Of a stretch of DNA of 8,258 bases, positions 1-5,703 are shown piece after piece. How positions within the stretch are numbered: position 1 is the stretch's first letter; every line of letters starts with the position of its first letter. This DNA comes from Hyphomicrobiales bacterium. Its GTDB lineage: Bacteria > Pseudomonadota > Alphaproteobacteria > Rhizobiales > Xanthobacteraceae. Under the pieces are notes generated by a model. It had not been told where the DNA came from. It worked only from the letters and a program-made list of their open reading frames with translations, and ran no database searches. The DNA is taken from contig JAKFYO010000023.1 in the NCBI GenBank assembly GCA_021730825.1, forward strand, positions 1 through 8,258, in the 5' to 3' direction. The translations under genes and the position numbers were made by a program.

Positions 1-164
1 ACCGTGAACGCGGGCACACTGATCGAAGTCGCATTTCCTTCGACGCGGGTGCTTGCGGGCTGAACTATCGCACCGCAATTACGCGCGAAAATCTTGAAGC
101 GCTTTATGGCGCGAAGGTTTTGCCTGTCACCGATTCAAGGCAGGTTGCGTTTCTGCCGGGATAG
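1..164 (+). CDS. C-terminal fragment of a probable ABC-transporter ATP-binding protein (partial at the 5' end)
   Basis: Reading from base 3, this frame is open to a TAG at 162-164 and gives 53 residues. The part that can be recognised is T-R-E-N-L-E-A-L-Y-G-A-K-V followed by a short tail ending in F-L-P-G. That matches the region after the nucleotide-binding domain in iron-siderophore, haem and cobalamin importer ATPases (FecE/BtuD/HmuV type), where a 'LTxENLxxLYGV' stretch is common. H-T-D-R about 17 residues earlier fits the usual H-A-D-R of this family. The Walker and signature motifs lie outside the window, so the assignment rests on this tail alone. The stretch between H-T-D-R and T-R-E-N-L is atypical and frame 1 there looks more family-like, so the end may carry compensating indels. 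Its stop codon directly abuts the stop codon of the convergent kinase gene. Confidence 0.5.
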   Translation, partial: RERGHTDRSRISFDAGACGLNYRTAITRENLEALYGAKVLPVTDSRQVAFLPG

Positions 165-1955
165 TCACTGCACTTCGCAGACCTGACGGTGCGGCTGTTC
201 GCCCTTATTAAAGTCGCCCCAACGGCAAACCAGCTTGCCTTTTGGCGGCGCATCGTTCCGAACGACCGGAGGCCGCGGCTGCGGGCTTACGCAGGACCCG
301 TTCGGCGCCGCCACAAGTCCGGGGGCGCAAACCAGCGGACATACGCGCGAGGCCTTTGCCTGCACCGCATCGAGCGCGGCGGCGCTTGGTGTGCCGACAT
401 CGAACTTCGTCGCGGCATATTGATTAAACGCAGTCAGCGCCTTGCGCGATTCATCGCTCCATGAAGCATCGGAGGCGATGATGCCGCACCCGACACGCCG
501 CAATTCGACATTCAATTTTACGGTCAGCGCGTTCAGGTCCGCGGCGGCAAGCCGCTGGATCTGCGCGCGGGCGAGCTGTGCGTAAAAACCGTCCGGGTGC
601 TGCTTCAGAAACTGCTCATAGACCTCGCGCGTATCGATGCGCTGCGCCGCCTCGAAATCACGCTGCGCGTCAGCTTGCGGATCGGCTTTGGTTTCGGCCT
701 TCGGCGTCACTGCCGGCGGCTGCGAGGGCGCACGCGGCGTTTCGGTCTTGGTCGCGATTTGTGCCGGCGGTTGCGCGGGCTGTGCCGGTTGAGGCTGCCT
801 CGTCAGCACCGGAGGCGGCTGCTGCACGATAACGGTGGGCCCTCGTGTGCCGAACAGATTGAGCCAGTTCGCGCCGACGAAAACGAACACCAGTATAATC
901 GCCGCCGCGATGGCAGCGGCACCAAACCAGTGGCGCGACGTTTTTCTTGCTATGAAATCCGGCGCGGGCGCCGGTGCGGAATACGGCAGCGGCTGAAAGC
1001 GAGGTGCCGCTTCGTTGCCTGAAACTGCGACCGTCGCAGCGGTATTGCCACCCCATCCGATCTCATCGCGGAAGGCCTCAATCGAAGCCGTGCGATCTCG
1101 GGTATTGAAAGCAAGCGCGCGGTCGACCGCCGCGGCAAACTCCGTGTTTAGCCGTGGCGCGAGCGTACCGAGCGGCTGTAACGGATCGCCGTTGCCGAAA
1201 GCAATCTGCTGCGTGCGTTCTTCCGCCGACACCGGCGGGCGGCCGCCCAACGCGCGATAGATCGTGGCCGCCAGCGAATAAACATCGGCACGCGCATCGA
1301 GATGATCGGCTTTGTCCTGCACCTGCTCCGGCGGCGAGTAGAACTGTTTCGAGACGCTGAAAGAGCGGTTCGTTTTCGAGCGGAGCTGGGTCTGCTGCTC
1401 GATCACCTTGATCGCGCCGAAGTCGATGATGGTCGGGGTACCGCTTGCACGCACCATGATGTTGTCGGGCGCAATGTCGCGGTGGATCAGCTTCTGCGAG
1501 TGCAGATAAGCGAGCGCACCGAAGATAGGCTCGACCAGTGGGCGTAGCTCGGCGGCCGAAGGAGGCATAGGCTTCTTGCGAAGCCACTCCTCGAGAGTTT
1601 GTCCCTCGACATACTCCATGATCATGTAGCCGGTGTCGTTGTCTTTTACATAGTGAATGACATCGACGATATTCGGATGCTTCAGCTTGCATTGATCCGT
1701 GGTCGAGGACTCAAACCGCTTCAGCGCCCATGCCACGATATCCGTATCGCGAGACGCGAATACGATGCGCGTGCTTTCTTCGCGCGAGGCAATGCCGCGC
1801 GGGAAGAACTCCTTGATCGCGACGTGTTTACCGGTAACCGGGCTCATGGCCTCATAGGTAATGCCGAAGCCGCCGGAGCCGATCACGCGCAGAATTTCGT
1901 AGCCCGCGATTTTCGAGCCAACCTTTAGCGCGTTCGGATCGTTCTGAATCGCCAT
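165..1955 (-). CDS. Membrane-anchored serine/threonine protein kinase with a cysteine-rich extracytoplasmic tail
   Basis: This 596-residue protein has a Hanks-type kinase domain at about residues 19-300. Visible motifs are the glycine loop G26-S-G-G-F-G31, VAIK with Lys48, helix-C Glu82, catalytic loop HRDIAPDN (158-165, Asp160, Asn165), DFG 178-180, S-P-P-E-Q 207-211 and the helix-F Asp224. All phosphotransfer residues are present except the catalytic-loop lysine, which is Ala162. One membrane span lies at about 343-362, followed by a Pro/Gln/Ala-rich linker (about 380-420). A helical segment (430-470) precedes a domain with six cysteines (490, 539, 543, 555, 577, 593), consistent with disulfides outside the cytoplasm. 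The segment around 475-556 resembles tails of caspase-like proteins in rhizobia (from memory). It presumably phosphorylates cytoplasmic proteins in response to an envelope signal; the substrate is unknown. No clear Shine-Dalgarno precedes the ATG, but the start aligns with that of the adjacent paralogue. Confidence 0.93.
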   Translation of the reverse strand: MAIQNDPNALKVGSKIAGYEILRVIGSGGFGITYEAMSPVTGKHVAIKEFFPRGIASREESTRIVFASRDTDIVAWALKRFESSTTDQCKLKHPNIVDVIHYVKDNDTGYMIMEYVEGQTLEEWLRKKPMPPSAAELRPLVEPIFGALAYLHSQKLIHRDIAPDNIMVRASGTPTIIDFGAIKVIEQQTQLRSKTNRSFSVSKQFYSPPEQVQDKADHLDARADVYSLAATIYRALGGRPPVSAEERTQQIAFGNGDPLQPLGTLAPRLNTEFAAAVDRALAFNTRDRTASIEAFRDEIGWGGNTAATVAVSGNEAAPRFQPLPYSAPAPAPDFIARKTSRHWFGAAAIAAAIILVFVFVGANWLNLFGTRGPTVIVQQPPPVLTRQPQPAQPAQPPAQIATKTETPRAPSQPPAVTPKAETKADPQADAQRDFEAAQRIDTREVYEQFLKQHPDGFYAQLARAQIQRLAAADLNALTVKLNVELRRVGCGIIASDASWSDESRKALTAFNQYAATKFDVGTPSAAALDAVQAKASRVCPLVCAPGLVAAPNGSCVSPQPRPPVVRNDAPPKGKLVCRWGDFNKGEQPHRQVCEVQ

Positions 1956-2010
1956 CGGATCGCACCATTTAGAGCGCCGCGAAGCGCGCGGCTTGCGAAG
2001 ATACCTTTAC

Positions 2011-2026
2011 TCCCCCACGCGGGGGA
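2011..2026. repeat. Inverted repeat, 6-bp stem with ACGC loop
   Basis: TCCCCC and GGGGGA pair perfectly around the four-base loop ACGC. The sequence resembles short GC-rich palindromes frequent between genes in alphaproteobacteria, but only one copy is seen here, so calling it a dispersed repeat is not possible from this window. Confidence 0.5.
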
Positions 2027-2030
2027 AGTG

Positions 2031-2058
2031 CGTGATCGTCATCACAAACCCGATCACG
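2031..2058. repeat. Inverted repeat, 8-bp stem just downstream of the 514-residue kinase gene
   Basis: CGTGATCG at 2031-2038 is the exact reverse complement of CGATCACG at 2051-2058, with a 12-base loop. An alternative 5-bp pairing, GTGAT (2032-2036) with ATCAC (2041-2045), uses the same left arm, so two mutually exclusive folds are possible. It starts 20 bases past the stop codon of the upstream kinase, where a processing or termination element could sit. There is no T tract. Confidence 0.5.
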
Positions 2059-2077
2059 GAGCCGCGATGGAACTTTC

Positions 2078-3622
2078 TTATTGCGCCGCAGGCGCAGGCC
2101 TTGCCGTCAATTTCCCGTAACAGGAGCCGCGATCGTTCGTGCTTACGAACTCGCCCTCGAGCGCTTCCGGCGTGATTTTTCCGCTGTAGCGCAGCTTGCG
2201 AGCGAACAGCCCGGTGGTTTCGCTCGCACCGCTCTGGAAATCGAAGGAGCCGTCAGCGTCTATTTCGGTCACGAAAGTATTGCCGCTATAGATAATCTGT
2301 AGCGCCGTGCCGTCGAGTTCAACGCTGAACGCCGCGCGCCTGCCGGGCACGCAATTTGTCAGCGCCTGCTCCGCGCTGTTTTCCACTACGCGATAGAAAA
2401 CGACTTCGCCGGTATAGCGTTTGGCAAGTGCGGCTGGTGTTTGCGGTCCGGTATCCGGCTTCGGCGCGTTCGCGTCCTCCGCCGGCTTCACCTGCATCTG
2501 TGGAATTTCTTTTACTTCATCGAGCTTCGGTGCAGGCGTCTCGGCGTGCACGGCCTCGCCGCCAAACTTCGGAAACGTTATCAACCCATTCAGATAAGCA
2601 ACTGCAATACCAAGTGCTACAATTCCGATTAACGGCAACAGCCAGGGCAATCGCGAGCGCGAGCGCACTTGGTCGAAGTCGCGCTCCGGCGCCCTCTCCC
2701 GAACGATCTCCGTGCGCTCGCCGCCTTCAAGCCAACCGAGATCGCCGCGAAGCTCGGCAATCTCGGCCTGCCGGTCGCCGGCATTAAACGAAAGCGCGCG
2801 ATCAATCGCGTCTGTAATTTCAGGTGAGAGTTCCGGTGCAAGATCGTAAAGCGGGACGTAAGGGTCCGGCTTTCCATAGGCGAGCTTCTGCATTCGCTCT
2901 TCAGCGCTTGCCGGCGGTCTTCCCGCGAATGCACGGTAAAGCACGGCTCCCATCGAATAGATGTCCGCGCGGTGATCGAGCTCGCCGTCGGCTTCGATCT
3001 GCTCAGGCGGCGAATAAAACTGCTTCATCACCGCAAACGAGCGCGGGTTCGAGCGCAGCTGCGTTTCCTGCTCGATCAGCTTGATCGCGCCAAAGTCGAT
3101 GATCACCGGGCGCCCGTCGGCACGGATCATGATGTTGTCCGGCGCGATATCGCGGTGGATCAACCGCTGCCGGTGCAGATAGTCGAGCGCCCCAAGCACC
3201 GGCGAAAGCAACGGCTCAAGCTCTTCCGGCGTGAGCGGCGCCCCCTGCCCGCGCAGGAAATGCTCGAGGGTTTCGCCCTCGACATATTCCATGATCATGT
3301 AGCCGCTGCCGTTGTCCTTCACATAGTGAACGACATCGACGATGTTCGGGTGCTTCAGCCTGCACTGGTCGAGCGTGGAAGATTCGAAGCGCTTCAGCGC
3401 CCACTCGACGACCTCGGCATCGCGCGGCGAATATACGATCCGCGTATCGCCCTCGCGCGAAGCGATGCCGCGCGGGAAGAATTCCTTGATCGCAACGCGC
3501 TTGCCTGTGAATGGGCTGTCGGCTTCGTATGTGATGCCGAAACCACCCGCGCCGAGAACGCGAATGATGTGGTAGCCCGCGATCGCCGCGCCCGGCCGGA
3601 GCGCGTTCGGATCGTCTGCCAT
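2078..3622 (-). CDS. Membrane-anchored serine/threonine protein kinase with a small beta-type extracytoplasmic domain
   Basis: This 514-residue protein is a close paralogue of the 596-residue kinase downstream. Kinase motifs are G24-A-G-G-F-G29, Lys46 in VAIK, helix-C Glu80, HRDIAPDN 156-163 (Asp158, Ala160, Asn163), DFG 176-178, S-P-P-E-Q 204-208 and helix-F Asp220. One membrane span lies at about 326-345, followed by an acidic, proline-containing linker. A C-terminal domain (about 402-508) alternates short hydrophobic and polar stretches typical of beta strands, with two cysteines (424, 501) that could pair. It has no detectable similarity to the tail of the other kinase, and I do not recognise its family. 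The ATG is preceded by AAGGA about 11 bases upstream on the minus strand, a reasonable ribosome binding site. The gene lies 87 bases downstream of the secreted-protein gene with no terminator-like hairpin between, so co-transcription is plausible. Confidence 0.93.
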   Translation of the reverse strand: MADDPNALRPGAAIAGYHIIRVLGAGGFGITYEADSPFTGKRVAIKEFFPRGIASREGDTRIVYSPRDAEVVEWALKRFESSTLDQCRLKHPNIVDVVHYVKDNGSGYMIMEYVEGETLEHFLRGQGAPLTPEELEPLLSPVLGALDYLHRQRLIHRDIAPDNIMIRADGRPVIIDFGAIKLIEQETQLRSNPRSFAVMKQFYSPPEQIEADGELDHRADIYSMGAVLYRAFAGRPPASAEERMQKLAYGKPDPYVPLYDLAPELSPEITDAIDRALSFNAGDRQAEIAELRGDLGWLEGGERTEIVRERAPERDFDQVRSRSRLPWLLPLIGIVALGIAVAYLNGLITFPKFGGEAVHAETPAPKLDEVKEIPQMQVKPAEDANAPKPDTGPQTPAALAKRYTGEVVFYRVVENSAEQALTNCVPGRRAAFSVELDGTALQIIYSGNTFVTEIDADGSFDFQSGASETTGLFARKLRYSGKITPEALEGEFVSTNDRGSCYGKLTARPAPAAQ

Positions 3623-3709
3623 CGCCGGATAAGTCCTTTTGCCCGCGGCAATCCCTAGCCTGCAACCATGACCGGGTCGAGTGGCGGGCCGTTCGCGATT
3701 TCGTGAGGT

Positions 3710-4084
3710 TTAAGGTTTCGGCCAGAGCGTCTCGAACAACGCTACAACCGGCCTGAGCGGGATTTCCGCGCAGGGGAAAGTGCGCTGGAACGGCGTACCG
3801 CGCAGGCCGATCCGCATTTCAGACGCGCCCTCGTTCCAGATGAAATCGGTAAACTCCGGCCCGATGCTCTGCACGCTGAACAGGAAGGATTTACCGGCCG
3901 AGCGCAAAATAGTGCCCGGCATCGGGTCTTCCTGCGACGGCGACTCGTAGATCGCTTTTTTTGCCTGCGTGTCGAAGGTGAAAAGCAGCGGCTTGAATTC
4001 GCCGTCTTCGCAGCGAAGCGAGAACTGTTCCGCGCTAGCTGCCAGCGGAAGCATCACCAAGATCGCGGCCAGAAAAACCCTCAT
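3710..4084 (-). CDS. Small secreted protein of unknown function with two cysteines
   Basis: This 124-residue product begins with a clear Sec signal peptide: Arg2, a hydrophobic core at 3-15, and an A-S-A cleavage motif at 16-18 with predicted cleavage before Glu19. The mature part of about 106 residues has exactly two cysteines (25 and 105) near its two ends, which could form one disulfide closing the domain. It contains many aromatic and beta-prone stretches, and no catalytic motif is visible. I do not recognise the family. It is the first gene of a possible three-gene unit with the two kinases. A role in the periplasm, perhaps near the kinase sensor domains, is inference from position only. 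No Shine-Dalgarno precedes the ATG: a strong hairpin ends 12 bases upstream, so the message may be leaderless or nearly so. Confidence 0.8.
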   Translation of the reverse strand: MRVFLAAILVMLPLAASAEQFSLRCEDGEFKPLLFTFDTQAKKAIYESPSQEDPMPGTILRSAGKSFLFSVQSIGPEFTDFIWNEGASEMRIGLRGTPFQRTFPCAEIPLRPVVALFETLWPKP

Positions 4085-4096
4085 TCAGAAACGATA

Positions 4097-4127
4097 ACAC
4101 GCCGCGCGAGGGTGTCGCGCGGCGTGT
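4097..4127 (-). terminator. Strong hairpin, probable terminator of the aldehyde dehydrogenase gene
   Basis: Bases 4097-4109 (ACACGCCGCGCGA) are the exact reverse complement of 4115-4127, giving a perfect 13-bp GC-rich stem with a five-base loop. Read on the minus strand it lies 47 bases past the aldehyde dehydrogenase stop codon and is followed by TATCGTTT, a weak T-rich run. This suits an intrinsic terminator of modest quality. It also sits only 12 bases upstream of the next start codon on the same strand. Confidence 0.75.
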
Positions 4128-4174
4128 CTGAAGAAGGTGAACGCGAGGGTTAATCCCCGCGCCGAAATCCGGGA

Positions 4175-5608
4175 TCAGATACCGAGTTGCGTGATGAACT
4201 TCGTGTTCAGGTAGGCCTCGATCGCTTCGGAGCCGCCTTCGGAACCATAGCCGGAATCCTTTACGCCTCCGAAGGGAACTTCGGGAAGCGCCAGGCCGTG
4301 GTGATTGATCGACACCATGCCGCTTTCGAACGCAGCGCCGATCGCGGAAGCAGTCTTTGCCGAATTCGTATAGGCGTAGGCCGCAAGACCAAATGGCAGA
4401 CGATTTGCCTCTTCGACCACCGAATCGAACGACGAGAACGACGAGATCGGCGAGAGCGGGCCGAACGGCTCCTCATTCATGATCCGCATGTCGTTGTTGA
4501 TGTTCGTCAGCACGGTCGGCTCGAAGAAGTTTCCCTTGTTGCCGATGCGCTTGCCGCCGGTCTCGATCTTGGCGCCCTTCTGCACGGCGTCGGCCACGAA
4601 AGACTCCATCGCATCGACGCGGCGGGTGTTTGCAAGCGGACCCATGCGCGAGTCCTTGTCCAAACCGTCGCCAACTTTCAGCTTCTTGGAAGCGGCCGTA
4701 TACTTCTCGACGAATTCGCCAAAGACTTTTTCGTGCACGAGGAAGCGCGTGGGCGCCACGCAAACCTGACCGGCGTTACGATGCTTGTTTGCGTTCAAGA
4801 CCTTTACCGCAACATCGACATTCGCATCATCAAACACGATTGCCGGCGCGTGGCCGCCAAGCTCCATGGTGATGCGCTTCATGTGCAGGCCCGCGAGCGA
4901 CGCAAGCTGCTTGCCGACCGGGGTCGAGCCGGTGAAGGTGATCTTGCGGATCACCGGATGCGGAATAAGGTAAGAAGAAATCTCCGCCGGATTACCGTAG
5001 ACGAGTTGCAGCACGCCTTGCGGCACGCCCGCATCGAGATAGGCCTGCACGAGTGCCGCGCAGGAAGCCGGCGTTTCCTCCGGGCCTTTCAGGATGATCG
5101 AGCAGCCCGCGGCAATCGCCGCGGAAACTTTGCGCACCGCCTGGTTGATCGGGAAGTTCCACGGCGTGAAGGCCGCGACCGGGCCAACCGGCTCTTTCAC
5201 GACGAGCTGATAGATATTCTCGCCGCGCGCGGGGATGACGCGCCCGTAAGTGCGGCGCGCCTCTTCCGCAAACCAGTCCATGATGTCGCCGGCGAGTAGC
5301 GTTTCGCCTTTGGCTTCGACGAGCGGCTTGCCCTGCTCCAGCACCATGATCTTCGCAATGTCGTCGGCGCGCGAGCGGATGATGTCGGCGGCCTTGCGCA
5401 AGGTCTTGTAGCGCGTGTCGGCAGGCGTTTTCTTCCAGACCCTGAAGCCCGCATCGGCAGCAGCGAGCGCCTTGTCGAGATCGGGCTTGGTCGCGTGTGC
5501 AAGTGTCCCGATTTTCTCGCCGGTCGCGGGGTTCAGGATCGGCTCGCTTTTGCCTTCCGCGCCCTTGGTCCATTCGCCGTTGATATGCAGGGAAACGTCC
5601 GAATACAT
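4175..5608 (-). CDS. NAD(P)-dependent aldehyde dehydrogenase, succinate-semialdehyde dehydrogenase type
   Basis: This is a full-length (477-residue) member of the aldehyde dehydrogenase superfamily, cytoplasmic, oxidising an aldehyde to the acid with NAD or NADP. Visible motifs are T-P-W-N-F-P (148-153) with oxyanion-hole Asn151, cofactor-binding Lys174 in L-K-G-P-E-E-T-P, F-T-G-S-T-P-V-G (225-232), general-base Glu249 in M-E-L-G-G-H, nucleophile Cys283 in G-Q-V-C-V, and the later E-E-P-F-G-P motif. The overall pattern, including P-H-P-V-I-R-K, matches proteins usually annotated as NAD-dependent succinate-semialdehyde dehydrogenase in rhizobia. Substrate cannot be fixed by sequence alone; alpha-ketoglutarate semialdehyde or other short semialdehydes remain possible, so no symbol is given. 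A purine-rich GCGAGAGAG precedes the ATG by about six bases. The gene is divergent from the hydratase, 95 bases away, and probably monocistronic given the hairpin downstream. Confidence 0.93.
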   Translation of the reverse strand: MYSDVSLHINGEWTKGAEGKSEPILNPATGEKIGTLAHATKPDLDKALAAADAGFRVWKKTPADTRYKTLRKAADIIRSRADDIAKIMVLEQGKPLVEAKGETLLAGDIMDWFAEEARRTYGRVIPARGENIYQLVVKEPVGPVAAFTPWNFPINQAVRKVSAAIAAGCSIILKGPEETPASCAALVQAYLDAGVPQGVLQLVYGNPAEISSYLIPHPVIRKITFTGSTPVGKQLASLAGLHMKRITMELGGHAPAIVFDDANVDVAVKVLNANKHRNAGQVCVAPTRFLVHEKVFGEFVEKYTAASKKLKVGDGLDKDSRMGPLANTRRVDAMESFVADAVQKGAKIETGGKRIGNKGNFFEPTVLTNINNDMRIMNEEPFGPLSPISSFSSFDSVVEEANRLPFGLAAYAYTNSAKTASAIGAAFESGMVSINHHGLALPEVPFGGVKDSGYGSEGGSEAIEAYLNTKFITQLGI

Positions 5609-5703
5609 TGTCTCTCTCGCCTGATTGTTTCTAATTTGGCCGGGATGGGGCTACGAAAGCGCGCCCATGTCAACACCGGCAGTGCAAGGCTGATCATACT
5701 GCA
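5609..5703. promoter_or_regulatory. Divergent intergenic region between aldehyde dehydrogenase and hydratase genes
   Basis: The 95 bases separate two divergent start codons, so promoters for both genes are expected here. On the minus strand a perfect TTGACA lies at 5673-5668 and could be the -35 element for the aldehyde dehydrogenase, but no good -10 is found at 16-18 bases beyond it. On the plus strand nothing resembles a full sigma-70 promoter. No long palindrome that would mark an operator is visible. Confidence 0.4.

Larger units (their letters stand above)
1956..2077 (-). other. Structured intergenic region between the two kinase genes
   Basis: These 122 bases hold three inverted repeats and no credible gene. 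They are an 8-bp stem CGTGATCG (2031-2038) with CGATCACG (2051-2058), a 6-bp stem TCCCCC (2011-2016) with GGGGGA (2021-2026) around ACGC, and a 6-bp stem GCCGCG (1976-1981) with CGCGGC (1987-1992). None is followed by a T tract on the minus strand, so classical intrinsic termination is not well supported. They could attenuate or stabilise the message between the kinases, or mark a site bound by a protein. I see no convincing -35/-10 pair, so whether the second kinase has its own promoter is open. Confidence 0.5.

Noticed and set aside
597..1022. Arg-rich 141-codon plus-strand frame antisense to the first kinase's linker and membrane region
   Set aside because: Low-complexity Arg/Leu repeats arise from reading the GC-rich Pro/Ala-coding strand in reverse.
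165..1955. Possibility that both kinases are inactive pseudokinases because of the missing catalytic-loop lysine
   Set aside because: The VAIK lysine, helix-C glutamate, HRD aspartate, following asparagine and DFG aspartate are all present in both, and HRD[IA/IS]PDN kinases are a recurrent bacterial form.
1993..2175. Short plus-strand open frame across the inter-kinase gap
   Set aside because: It overlaps the real end of the kinase gene, has no ribosome binding site and encodes an Arg-rich sequence without family resemblance.
2972..3658. A 228-codon plus-strand open frame antisense to the second kinase, similar to an antisense frame at 1302-1547
   Set aside because: The similarity between the two antisense frames follows directly from the similarity of the two kinase genes. 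Composition is typical of antisense shadows.
4187..5299. A 370-codon open frame on the plus strand, antisense to the aldehyde dehydrogenase
   Set aside because: Its product is Arg/His-rich with no domain pattern. It mirrors the codon bias of the dehydrogenase gene, which has all catalytic motifs intact.
5668..5673. Perfect TTGACA on the minus strand as a firm promoter for the aldehyde dehydrogenase
   Set aside because: No acceptable -10 element is found at the right distance, so it is kept only as a weak candidate within the intergenic feature.
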